Source of the DNA: Deltaproteobacteria bacterium
GTDB lineage: Bacteria; Desulfobacterota; GWC2-55-46; S146-73
Assembly (NCBI GenBank): GCA_015492355.1
Contig: WGFF01000163.1
Coordinates: 1-5,249 of the forward strand
DNA length: 5,249 nucleotides
Reading direction: 5' to 3'
In this document: positions 1 to 5,249 of the stretch, piece by piece
Layout: every line of letters begins with the position of its first letter
Position numbering within the stretch: position 1 is the stretch's first letter
Notes under the pieces: generated by a model
Told to the model about the DNA's origin: nothing
Database searches by the model: none
The model's input: the letters and a program-made list of their open reading frames with translations, nothing else
Program-made: the position numbers and the translations under genes

Positions 1-60
1 GGGTATCTCGCAATCGCACATGGGACAGGTAAGATAGTGGTATGAACCTTTAAGAGGCAT
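1..60 (-). CDS. Partial small protein with CxxC(x)C motif, possible zinc ribbon (3' end outside window)
   Basis: Reading leftward from an ATG at 60, the frame stays open to the window edge and gives 20 residues, MPLKGSYHYLTCPMCDCEIP. The C-P-M-C-D-C cluster at residues 12-17 looks like the first knuckle of a zinc ribbon; the second half would lie outside the window. A GAGGA Shine-Dalgarno (69-73) sits 8 nt before the ATG, inside the last codons of the upstream EF-Tu-domain-2-like gene, whose stop is only 4 nt away. The two are therefore probably cotranscribed and translationally linked. Seen: start, ribosome site, cysteines. Inferred: zinc binding and a small-protein identity. The function is unknown, and only 20 codons are visible, so a chance ORF cannot be excluded. 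Confidence 0.55.
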   Translation of the reverse strand, partial: MPLKGSYHYLTCPMCDCEIP

Positions 61-64
61 GGTT

Positions 65-322
65 TTAATCCTCGCAGACCTTGTAGACTGTATCGTGTTC
101 CCTTGCGTGTTCCACCACCTTTATGCCCACCTTGCTACCCTTTTCAGCCTTTTCCACAGGGTGGTGCTCTATCTGCATTGAATCCACCTTCTGCACGAAG
201 TCTGATGTATGTCCCTTGATATGGATGGTGTCTCCCCTTTTGAGTTCACCCTCAAGTGTTACTGTAGCCACACCGAGACGGGTATAGTAATGATCCACCA
301 CTCCTACCCTCTCTTCCCTCAT
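65..322 (-). CDS. Translation elongation factor-like protein (stand-alone EF-Tu domain 2-like beta-barrel)
   Basis: This 85-residue protein matches the small family annotated as translation elongation factor-like proteins, which consist of one OB-like beta-barrel resembling domain 2 of EF-Tu/IF2 with no GTPase domain. Visible hallmarks are VGVVDHYYTRLGVATVTL at the N-terminus, the turn ELKRGDTIHIKG (about residues 26-37), the family-typical DSMQIEHHPVEKA (about 47-59) and a closing KVGIKV strand (about 64-69). There is no P-loop, so it cannot be a GTPase. The ATG at 322 is preceded by an excellent AAAGGAGG site (328-335) with 5-nt spacing, so the start is secure. It is transcribed from a strong promoter at 437-465 after a leader of about 108 nt and is followed at 4 nt by a possible zinc-ribbon gene. 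The cellular role is not known. A similar barrel occurs at the C-terminus of U32 peptidases, so a role in RNA or tRNA binding is possible but inferred. Confidence 0.88.
   Translation of the reverse strand: MREERVGVVDHYYTRLGVATVTLEGELKRGDTIHIKGHTSDFVQKVDSMQIEHHPVEKAEKGSKVGIKVVEHAREHDTVYKVCED
69..73 (-). promoter_or_regulatory. Shine-Dalgarno GAGGA for the partial zinc-ribbon ORF
   Basis: GAGGA on the minus strand lies 8 nt before the ATG at 60 and within the penultimate codons of the EF-Tu-domain-2-like gene. It is the main support that the edge ORF is translated, probably coupled to its upstream neighbour. Confidence 0.5.
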
Positions 323-430
323 TATACCCTCCTTTCTCTGTTTGAAGAAGGCTTTTCTGGATGGTAACCGCTCTCCGTGGATGTCTGCAAGGGGTTTAGA
401 GGTTTACGGTTTCATTGAGTGCATATCCTA
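323..430 (-). promoter_or_regulatory. Long 5' leader of the EF-Tu-domain-2-like gene
   Basis: With a -10 at 437-442, transcription should start near 430, leaving about 108 nt before the ATG at 322. On the minus strand the leader carries three AAACC units at 7-8 nt spacing (about 393-413). It also has a tiny ORF of six codons, ATG CAC TCA ATG AAA CCG TAA, near its start. I could not fold it into a known riboswitch or find a terminator hairpin. The long leader suggests post-transcriptional control, but that is inference. Confidence 0.35.
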
Positions 431-436
431 TTTTAG

Positions 437-465
437 ATTATCATCCTACCGTCTTTCCATGTCAA
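437..465 (-). promoter_or_regulatory. Strong sigma70-type promoter (leftward)
   Basis: On the minus strand a perfect -35 TTGACA (460-465) is followed by a 17-bp spacer and a -10 GATAAT (437-442, five of six matches to TATAAT). It points at the EF-Tu-domain-2-like gene, and its start site would be near 430. It lies back-to-back with the rightward promoter at 487-515, with 21 bp between the two -35 boxes. Confidence 0.75.
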
Positions 466-486
466 GCATTAAACAGAAACTTTTTC

Positions 487-515
487 TTGACCGATAAGGA
501 ATAAAAGGGTTTAAT
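487..515 (+). promoter_or_regulatory. Sigma70-type promoter (rightward)
   Basis: TTGACC (487-492, five of six), a 17-bp spacer and TTTAAT (510-515, five of six) form a good housekeeping promoter just upstream of the DUF3553-like gene. The predicted start near 521-523 leaves a leader of only about 17 nt before the ATG at 539. Confidence 0.7.
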
Positions 516-538
516 ACAGGGGAGTTTTGTGTATCGCC

Positions 539-766
539 ATGAAGGAGATAAGAAGACTATATCTTGCAGTGGGTGAAGAGGTGGTACACCTCCGCCATCC
601 CGAATGGGGTGTGGGTGTGGTGGTGGAGGAGATAAATTCCAACGTGCCCGGTGGCATCAGCATGATAAAGATCGAGTTCACCAGGGGTGGGGTAAAGACG
701 TTCAACAACGATATAGATAGTCTCTGGTGCTGTTATCATGCAGGGGTGCGCAGGAGAAGACCCTGA
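539..766 (+). CDS. DUF3553-like small protein (predicted SH3/Tudor-like barrel)
   Basis: This 75-residue protein has the layout of DUF3553 domains: a start strand (VGEEVVHLRHPEWGVGVVVE, about residues 11-30), a loop, then a strand pair (MIKIEFTRGGVKTF, about 42-55). The HPEWGVG core closely follows the family pattern of Val-x-His-Pro-x-x-x-Trp-Gly-x-Gly ahead of a Val/Ile-rich strand. Related barrels also occur as the C-terminal domain of UvrD/CarD-type proteins, where they mediate protein or nucleic-acid contacts; a similar role here is inferred. The C-terminus is basic (RRRRP) and carries two adjacent cysteines. I chose the ATG at 539. A TTG at 527 is in frame but sits only 2 nt after the GGGGAG at 519-524, while the ATG sits 14 nt after it; neither spacing is ideal. 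The gene is driven by its own promoter, is divergent from the EF-Tu-domain-2-like gene and convergent with the membrane-protein gene. A longer minus-strand reading frame over the same bases shows no family features. Confidence 0.72.
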   Translation: MKEIRRLYLAVGEEVVHLRHPEWGVGVVVEEINSNVPGGISMIKIEFTRGGVKTFNNDIDSLWCCYHAGVRRRRP

Positions 767-867
767 AGATAGATACCTTCCTCCCAGCCTGACAATCCAG
801 ATAGTCATCCCAGAGGGTGGCACCCACTGAGTATTGCAGGGTGTCCCCTGAGAAGAATCGGGTATCT

Positions 868-880
868 TTGTCTCAGACAA
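868..880. repeat. Short perfect palindrome TTGTCT-C-AGACAA
   Basis: Two 6-bp arms mirror each other around one base in the convergent gap between the DUF3553-like gene and the small membrane-protein gene. It could be an operator-like site or part of a transcript-end hairpin, or may be chance. A second small hairpin (GGGC TTCAT GCCC, 884-896) follows it. Neither is followed by a T-run, so I do not call a terminator. The rest of the 767-937 gap holds only another weak stem (837-850, CAGGG/CCCTG). Confidence 0.3.
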
Positions 881-937
881 TCAGGGCTTCATGCCCAGGG
901 GCTTTGCTCTCCATCCATGCCACGTAACAGGTCTATT

Positions 938-1336
938 CTACTCCATACCCCTTATAACAGCGATGGCAGTGGCTACCATGGTGAATATTATGAGAACAGC
1001 ACCTATGATGGTCATCTTTCCAGCGAATGGCACAAGGGGGAGTATGTAGAGTATGCCTGAATGAAGAAGGGTGCCAAGGATTATGGATACGCTTATGACC
1101 TGCTTCATGGTATCCGTAGTCCTTAATCTATCGACCAGGAGCCCGATTATCATGTTGAGTATGGCTTCGAGGTTACCGTGGGCATGGGCTGCCCTCATTA
1201 TTACCCTCGGAAAGGCAAAGCCCTCCTTTGCAAATTCAGGGTTCGACTTGAGCTTGAAGGAGATGAATACCCCGAGCGCAAGGGTAAAGATGATATAAAC
1301 AAAACCGAAAATAAGATTCTTCCTCCCGTACCTCAT
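938..1336 (-). CDS. Small four-helix integral membrane protein with intramembrane histidines, unknown function
   Basis: I place the start at the ATG at 1336 (132 residues, MRYGRKN...), because a GGTGGAG ribosome site lies right upstream. The frame extends 17 codons further to a TTG at 1387, but that start has no better support and would add a non-hydrophobic tail. Four hydrophobic segments are visible at about residues 7-27, 53-68, 79-102 and 108-127, with basic residues (RYGRK) before the first. Notable residues are a HAHG motif (His51 and His53) at the start of helix 2 and His92 (LLHSG) in helix 3. Paired histidines at helix ends are common in heme- or metal-binding membrane proteins such as heme-copper-oxidase-like families, so heme binding is possible but speculative. 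I do not recognise the family. The gene lies in the same direction as gpmI but 183 nt beyond it, with a candidate terminator between, so it probably has a separate transcript. Confidence 0.75.
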   Translation of the reverse strand: MRYGRKNLIFGFVYIIFTLALGVFISFKLKSNPEFAKEGFAFPRVIMRAAHAHGNLEAILNMIIGLLVDRLRTTDTMKQVISVSIILGTLLHSGILYILPLVPFAGKMTIIGAVLIIFTMVATAIAVIRGME

Positions 1337-1398
1337 CTCTCCACCCCCTTGGGTTAAGACGGGTTGTAAGGCTATTCTTCCCTCCAATCCTTCTCCAT

Positions 1399-1442
1399 TG
1401 ATGGAAACCCTTTAAGGGTGTGATAACCCGTGGCTTCCATCA
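1399..1442. repeat. 44-nt nested inverted repeat (imperfect cruciform)
   Basis: The outer arms TGATGGAA (1399-1406) and TTCCATCA (1435-1442) are perfect 8-bp complements. Inside, ACCCTT/AAGGGT (1407-1419) forms one hairpin, and GGGT (1416-1419) can instead pair with ACCC (1426-1429). Two inner hairpins are therefore mutually exclusive. It sits about 60 nt before the start of the small membrane-protein gene, in its presumed leader, and just past the candidate gpmI terminator. It could be a folded leader, a REP/MITE-like palindrome or a protein-binding site; the sequence does not decide. Confidence 0.6.
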
Positions 1443-1454
1443 CACTCCCTTCCC

Positions 1455-1473
1455 AAAAACCCCTGATCAAGGG
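1455..1473 (-). terminator. Weak candidate intrinsic terminator after gpmI
   Basis: On the minus strand CCCTTGATCAGGG (1461-1473) folds into a 4-bp CCCT/AGGG stem and is followed by G then TTTTT (1455-1459). It lies 47 nt past the gpmI stop. The stem is short, so efficiency is doubtful, but position and T-run fit the end of the rsfS-to-gpmI transcript. Confidence 0.35.
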
Positions 1474-1519
1474 CTTCGATTTAGTCCCCCTTCCGAATCT
1501 CAAGGCAAAGCCCCCACCC

Positions 1520-3052
1520 TTAAAACAGGGGCTCACCCTCCATGTCCTTCGGTTTTTCGATACCCATGAGTTTGAGGACAGTGGGTGCTATGTCCCTGAG
1601 CCCACCTTCCATCCTCAGGGACGTACCCTTCAGCGAATCATCAACGAGTATGAAGGGTACGGGATTAGTTGTGTGTGCTGTGTGTGGGGAGTTTGTTGCA
1701 TAGTCTATCATCTGTTCCACATTCCCATGGTCTGAGGTCATGATGGCTGTCCATCCAAGCCCCCTTGCTGTCTTCACAACCTCTCCCACTGCCCTGTCCA
1801 CTGTTTCACATGCCTTTATAGATGCATCGAGTACCCCTGTATGCCCCACCATGTCACCATTGGCAAAGTTAAGGAGTATGAAGCCATAAATCCCTTCCTT
1901 CATCTTCTCCACTGCCTTTTCTGCTATCTCAAGGGCACGCATCTCGGGTTTCTGATCGTAGGTCTTTATATCCCTGGCAGATGGTATGAGGAGCCTGTCC
2001 TCGCCAGGATAGGGTTTTTCCACACCACCGTTGAAGAAAAAGGTCACATGGGCATACTTTTCTGTCTCACTCACCCTGAACTGCCTTACCTCCCTGTTAC
2101 TCAATACCTCACCGAGTATGTTCTTGAGATCGAAAGGTGGAAAGAGGACCGGCAGATTGAACCTCGGGTCGTACTCGGTCATGCATATAAACGAACCTAT
2201 CTTTGGGTGTCTTTTTCTTTCAAAACCATTGAACTCCTCCACCACGAGTGCCCTGGTCAGTTCCCTTGCCCTGTCAGCCCTGAAGTTAAAGAATATCACC
2301 CCGTCCCTGTCCCTTAAGGTGGCAATGGGCTTATCCCCTTCTTTTATGACAGTGGGCTTTACAAACTCGTCTGTCTCGCCCCTTGCGTACGCATCCTCAA
2401 CAGCCCTGACAGGGTCCTCTGCCATAACCCCTGTACCATCCACTATACATTCATAGGCTTTCTTTACCCTGTCCCACCTGTTGTCTCTATCCATTGCATA
2501 GTATCTACCGCACAGGGTCGCTATCCTGCCTGCCCTGTTATTATCGAGGTATCTTTTGAGCCCCTCTATGAATCCCCTGCCACTTGTAGGTGGTGTGTCC
2601 CTGCCATCGAGGAAGGCATGTACGTACACGCGTTCAAGACTGTTTCTTTTTGCCACATCGAGGAGTGCGTAGAGATGCTCTATATGGCTGTGTATCCCAC
2701 CGTCAGAGACGAGTCCCATGAGATGCAATGCCCCACCCCTCTCCTTTATGTTGATAATCGTACCGTTAAGGAGACGGTCTTCCCTGAGTTTACCCTCTTC
2801 TATTGCCTTGTTTATGCGTGTGAGGTCCTGGTAGATAATCCTCCCAGCACCCATGGTGAGGTGTCCTACCTCGGAGTTTCCCATCTGTCCTTCGGGAAGC
2901 CCCACAGATAGCCCTGATGCATTCAGTCTTGTTGAGGGATAGAGGGTTGAGAGTTCGGAAAGATTTGGTGTCTTTGCAAGGAGGGTTGCGTTGCCTTCCT
3001 TTCTTGGATTTATACCCCACCCATCCATCACGATGAGCACAAGGGGCTTCAT
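1520..3052 (-). CDS. gpmI: 2,3-bisphosphoglycerate-independent phosphoglycerate mutase
   Basis: GpmI interconverts 3- and 2-phosphoglycerate in glycolysis and gluconeogenesis in the cytosol, using two manganese (or similar) ions and a phosphoserine intermediate. All 510 residues are present, the usual family length. Metal and catalytic residues of the alkaline-phosphatase fold are visible: Asp10 (MDGWG), nucleophile Ser60 (MGNSEVGH), Asp400 and His404 (NGDMVGHTG), Asp441 and His442 (SDHGN) and His460 (HTAHTTNPVPF). The inserted transferase domain shows the substrate contacts His121 (SDGGIHSH), Arg151-Asp152 (GRDTPP), the FNFRADRARE box (about 255-264) and Lys332 (SETEKYAH). The ATG at 3052 shares its A with the stop of the upstream TPR gene (TAATG) and follows a GGAAGGAG site by 2 nt, so translation is probably coupled. 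It appears to be the last gene of the rsfS-rlmH-TPR-gpmI run. Nothing is truncated or missing. Confidence 0.98.
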   Translation of the reverse strand: MKPLVLIVMDGWGINPRKEGNATLLAKTPNLSELSTLYPSTRLNASGLSVGLPEGQMGNSEVGHLTMGAGRIIYQDLTRINKAIEEGKLREDRLLNGTIINIKERGGALHLMGLVSDGGIHSHIEHLYALLDVAKRNSLERVYVHAFLDGRDTPPTSGRGFIEGLKRYLDNNRAGRIATLCGRYYAMDRDNRWDRVKKAYECIVDGTGVMAEDPVRAVEDAYARGETDEFVKPTVIKEGDKPIATLRDRDGVIFFNFRADRARELTRALVVEEFNGFERKRHPKIGSFICMTEYDPRFNLPVLFPPFDLKNILGEVLSNREVRQFRVSETEKYAHVTFFFNGGVEKPYPGEDRLLIPSARDIKTYDQKPEMRALEIAEKAVEKMKEGIYGFILLNFANGDMVGHTGVLDASIKACETVDRAVGEVVKTARGLGWTAIMTSDHGNVEQMIDYATNSPHTAHTTNPVPFILVDDSLKGTSLRMEGGLRDIAPTVLKLMGIEKPKDMEGEPLF

Positions 3053-4383
3053 TACTCCTTCCCCCCCTTGTTACCGGGCTTGATGGGCGGGCTTATCATC
3101 TCAAAGGTATTCCACCTTCTGCATTCAGGACATCTGGGATACCAAGCCCTCACCTCGTATCCACACACACTGCATCTGAAGGGCGGGAATATCTCTTTGT
3201 CGAATCCCAGTGCCTTCTGGAAGAGGGCAGATGCCTTCTCACTCTGGTTGCGTCTGAGATATGCCTCACCAAGGAGTACATGATGGTAGATACCTTCCTC
3301 ACCCTCCTGGGCGAGCCTTTCGAGTTCCTCTATGGCATTGTCTACCATCTCGAGCCTGAGGTAGAGCCTTGCCCTGAGGAGTTTGAGATTCACATCCTTG
3401 GGATTGGTGGCTATGGCTTTGGTGTATTTGTCGAGTATCCTGCTTGGCTCTGATTCCTCCATGCAGAGGTCTTCGAGCATGATAAGAAAGATGGGATGGG
3501 GATGTTTTTCATAGGCAGACTCCCATGTCTTCTGTGCAGATGATGGATTGCCGAGCCTGCGGTAGACCTCCCCAAGTAGCACATGGGCAGGAACAAAGGA
3601 GTCATCCTTCTTTATGACCTCCTTTATCTTGGATACAGCATCGTTCAATTTGTCCTCGTCCACATATCCCCTTGCCACCTGGTACATCATGCCTGTAAGG
3701 AGGTTGTCCTCCTTTTTTCTTTCTGTCTCGTCCTTTGTTCCCTCCACTACCTTTCTCTGGAGTTTTACAGCCTCTTCAAAAACCCCCTCCTCGATCATTA
3801 TGTCCCTCAACCCTGAGAGGGCGTACAGATTATCAGGGGCTATGGAGAGTATATCCTCAAGTGCCTTCCTTGCCCTCGGGATATCACCCACCCTCAGGGC
3901 ACGCCTTGCAATGGCTGTGAGGAGCTCAAGAGAGGATGGATTCTTGAGCAATCCCTGTTCCAGTACCCTGAAGGCATCGAGCCTCTTGTCCTCACCCATA
4001 TAGGCATCCGCAAGGCGTATGTACATGTCCACCGTGGGTTTTACATCAATCGCCTTCTGTATCAGTTGTATTGCCTTTGAGGTATCACCCTTGAGCAGTT
4101 CTTCCACACCCTTCCTGTAATCATCCTCTGCCTGATTGAGTACCTTCTGCTCGCGCCTCAGCCTCATATCCCTGATGGTCCTCTTTATGTCCACAAATAT
4201 GGAGTTGCATACAGCAAGCGCTGCACCTACAAAAAATCCCGCAAAGATGAGTACCGTTATGGGCAGATTGAATTTATAGTCCTCTGTGATTACAAATTCA
4301 ACCTTTGTGGGATTTACCGTATGGAGATAGAAGAAGGTGGTGATTATTATGATGAGGAAGATAAGTACTATTTTTGAGTACAT
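3052..4383 (-). CDS. LapA-LapB-like fusion: double-TM anchor, TPR array and C-terminal rubredoxin-type zinc ribbon
   Basis: This 443-residue protein resembles E. coli LapB (YciM), the inner-membrane adaptor that guides FtsH to degrade LpxC and so limits LPS synthesis. Its N-terminus differs. Instead of LapB's single TM, residues 1-75 have TM1 (about 4-20), a short loop with NPTKVEF, TM2 (about 41-59) and a basic juxtamembrane helix (KRTIRDMRLRREQK). This matches the layout of LapA (DUF1049), which in E. coli is a separate gene next to lapB. Residues 84-395 are a run of TPR-like helix pairs, for example AIQLIQKAIDVKP, AFRVLEQGLLKNP, ARKALEDILSIAPDN, AVSKIKEVIKKD and ASALFQKALGFD. The C-terminus has CSVC (404, 407) and CPEC (418, 421) followed by W424, as in the LapB rubredoxin-like domain. 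Seen: architecture and cysteines. Known: LapB role. Inferred: LPS control here. The start has only a weak ribosome site. The stop overlaps gpmI by one base. Confidence 0.88.
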   Translation of the reverse strand: MYSKIVLIFLIIIITTFFYLHTVNPTKVEFVITEDYKFNLPITVLIFAGFFVGAALAVCNSIFVDIKRTIRDMRLRREQKVLNQAEDDYRKGVEELLKGDTSKAIQLIQKAIDVKPTVDMYIRLADAYMGEDKRLDAFRVLEQGLLKNPSSLELLTAIARRALRVGDIPRARKALEDILSIAPDNLYALSGLRDIMIEEGVFEEAVKLQRKVVEGTKDETERKKEDNLLTGMMYQVARGYVDEDKLNDAVSKIKEVIKKDDSFVPAHVLLGEVYRRLGNPSSAQKTWESAYEKHPHPIFLIMLEDLCMEESEPSRILDKYTKAIATNPKDVNLKLLRARLYLRLEMVDNAIEELERLAQEGEEGIYHHVLLGEAYLRRNQSEKASALFQKALGFDKEIFPPFRCSVCGYEVRAWYPRCPECRRWNTFEMISPPIKPGNKGGKE

Positions 4384-4496
4384 AATCTATTTACCAGGAC
4401 CCTGATTCGATAGGTTTTAAGGATAGGGAGAGACCATCATCCCGTAAGCCCATACCCCCTGCCCACGTCCGTCCCTTTGAAGTGGAGGGTGAAGAA
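4384..4496 (-). other. 113-nt gap between rlmH and the LapAB-like gene
   Basis: This is the only sizeable gap in the right-hand gene run. On the minus strand the best promoter-like pair is CTTACG, 17 bp, TATCCT, which matches consensus at only three and four of six positions. A 20-codon ORF starting MGLRDDG ends just before the LapAB-like ATG, but the GGGGG run before it is only 1 nt from its ATG. I see no tRNA, hairpin with T-run or known leader. An internal promoter is possible but not shown. Confidence 0.3.
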
Positions 4497-4946
4497 TCAA
4501 TGGGAGTATGGTTCTCCCCTCATTATTGTAAATGCCCTGTATATCTGTTCAGCAAGAACAACCCTTGCAAGGTCATGAGGCATGGTCATCGGAGAAAGGG
4601 AAAGCAAGAGATCAGCCCTCTCTTTTACGCTCTCGTGAAACCCGTATGGACCACCTGCCACAAAGCACAGACGCCTCTTTCCGCGTGAGAAGATAGCCTC
4701 AAGCCACCTTGCGAATCTATCCGATACAAAGGCACTGCCCTTTTCATCGAGGACTACAACGTAGTCGTCCTTCCTGAGTTTATCGAGAATCCTCCCTGCA
4801 TCTTTGATGCCAGAAGAGAGGGTGTCCTTTTTTATCTCCAGGACCTCAACCGGTGAATATCTCTCTATCCTGTTTATATACTCGAAGAAGCCTTCCCTTA
4901 GATACTGCTTCTTTATGGCACCCACACATATAAAGACTATCTTCAC
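4497..4946 (-). CDS. rlmH: 23S rRNA (pseudouridine-1915-N3)-methyltransferase RlmH
   Basis: RlmH is a SPOUT-class methyltransferase that uses SAM to methylate pseudouridine 1915 in helix 69 of 23S rRNA on the assembled 70S ribosome, as a homodimer. The 149 residues match the usual length of about 155. Family motifs are visible: N-terminal KIVFICVGAIKKQYL, LDEKGSAFVSDRFARWL (66-82), the SAM-loop FVAGGPYGF (95-103) and the trefoil-knot segment LSLSPMTMPHDLARVVLAEQIYRAF (115-139). The start must be the GTG at 4946, because the in-frame stop of rsfS lies four codons upstream and the N-terminus aligns with the family there. The C-terminus ends PYSH, whereas many family members end PYH(R/K), so the terminal His is displaced by one residue. 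Only 9 nt separate it from rsfS, supporting cotranscription of two ribosome-acting genes. Confidence 0.97.
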   Translation of the reverse strand: MKIVFICVGAIKKQYLREGFFEYINRIERYSPVEVLEIKKDTLSSGIKDAGRILDKLRKDDYVVVLDEKGSAFVSDRFARWLEAIFSRGKRRLCFVAGGPYGFHESVKERADLLLSLSPMTMPHDLARVVLAEQIYRAFTIMRGEPYSH

Positions 4947-4955
4947 CTCTCGGTC

Positions 4956-5249
4956 TCATCCTTTGTGTGTGGTGAGTGTTTTTTCGTCCACATGTATACG
5001 TGGTGCCTCTGCCCACAGCCCTTCCAGGTTATAGAAGGTACGCACCTCTTCGAGGAAAAGATGTACAACCACATCGTTATAATCCATGAGCACCCATCTA
5101 CCCTCAGGCAGTCCCTCCACACCGAGTGGAGACTCTCCCGTCTTTTCGAGCTCCTCGCCTATCCACGTGGCCATCGCCTGGATGTGTCTTTCAGACCCCC
5201 CACTGCATATAACAAGATAGTCTGCCACAGTTGAAAGGTCCTTTATATC
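4956..5249 (-). CDS. rsfS: Ribosomal silencing factor RsfS (5' end outside window)
   Basis: RsfS (DUF143, YbeB/Iojap family) binds uL14 on the 50S subunit and blocks joining with 30S, damping translation in stationary phase or starvation. Ninety-seven residues are visible; an ATG/GTG-led copy is usually about 110-130, so roughly 15-30 N-terminal residues are missing. Motifs seen are DLSTVADYLVICSGGSERHIQA near the visible start, GLPEGRWVLMDYNDVVVHLF, and RTFYNLEGLWAEAP, the family-typical block ending in Tyr-x-Leu-(E/D)-x-Leu-Trp. The GTG at 5228 is an internal Val (STVADYL), not a start, because family sequence continues upstream of it to the window edge. It heads the visible leftward run rsfS-rlmH-LapAB-gpmI; in many bacteria nadD lies upstream of rsfS, but that would be outside this window. 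Confidence 0.96.
   Translation of the reverse strand, partial: DIKDLSTVADYLVICSGGSERHIQAMATWIGEELEKTGESPLGVEGLPEGRWVLMDYNDVVVHLFLEEVRTFYNLEGLWAEAPRIHVDEKTLTTHKG

Noticed and set aside
557..880. 107-residue minus-strand reading frame opposite the DUF3553-like gene
   Set aside because: It has no recognisable motif, low-complexity composition and no ribosome site, while the opposite strand encodes a family-like protein with a promoter.
837..896. Small hairpins in the convergent gap as terminators
   Set aside because: Stems are only 4-6 bp and none is followed by a T-run on either strand.
1337..1387. 17-codon N-terminal extension of the small membrane protein from a TTG
   Set aside because: The ATG at 1336 has a proper GGTGGAG site directly before it, and the extension is not hydrophobic or signal-like.
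1841..2317. 158-residue plus-strand reading frame inside gpmI
   Set aside because: It is antisense to a fully motif-complete GpmI and shows no family features; GpmI codon structure explains the open frame.
4384..4443. 20-codon minus-strand ORF between rlmH and the LapAB-like gene
   Set aside because: The G-run is 1 nt from its ATG, too close for a normal ribosome site, and the peptide has no recognisable character.
5226..5228. GTG at 5228 as the rsfS start
   Set aside because: Codons upstream to the window edge continue the conserved RsfS N-terminal block (DIKDLSTVADYLVIC), so the true start is outside.

Overview
The window looks like an ordinary bacterial chromosome segment of about 50% GC with short intergenic gaps. 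Most genes lie on the minus strand. A LapB-type TPR/zinc-ribbon protein points to a Gram-negative, LPS-bearing organism. The gene order rsfS-rlmH-(TPR)-gpmI, the orphan EF-Tu-domain-2 protein and frequent AGG (Arg) and ATA (Ile) codons would fit a Nitrospirota or Desulfobacterota-like, possibly thermophilic, lineage. That placement is inference and is not proven by the sequence.

Right block (5249 down to 1520, minus strand): the 3' part of rsfS (ribosomal silencing factor), rlmH (23S rRNA pseudouridine-1915 methyltransferase), a 443-residue membrane-anchored TPR protein that joins a LapA-like double-TM anchor to a LapB-like TPR and zinc-ribbon body, and gpmI (cofactor-independent phosphoglycerate mutase). 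rsfS and rlmH are 9 nt apart. The TPR gene and gpmI overlap by one base (TAATG). Only the 113-nt rlmH-TPR gap leaves room for another signal. The block joins ribosome regulation and maturation, probable envelope (LPS) control and glycolysis in one likely transcription unit.

Middle (1519 to 767): after gpmI comes a 183-nt gap with a weak candidate terminator and a nested 44-nt inverted repeat. Next is a small four-helix membrane protein of unknown function with intramembrane histidines. It converges on the next gene across a 171-nt gap that has small hairpins but no convincing terminator.

Left block (766 to 1): two back-to-back sigma70-type promoters, each with 17-bp spacers, lie in 437-515. 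The rightward one drives a 75-residue DUF3553-like (Tudor/SH3-like) protein. The leftward one drives an 85-residue EF-Tu-domain-2-like protein after a leader of about 108 nt. A further zinc-ribbon-like ORF, cut by the window edge, follows with its own Shine-Dalgarno 4 nt downstream.

I see no mobile element, CRISPR array, tRNA or rRNA. The most noteworthy items are the LapA-LapB fusion, the divergent promoter pair and the EF-Tu-like/zinc-ribbon gene pair. I do not see a clear new defence or biosynthetic system.
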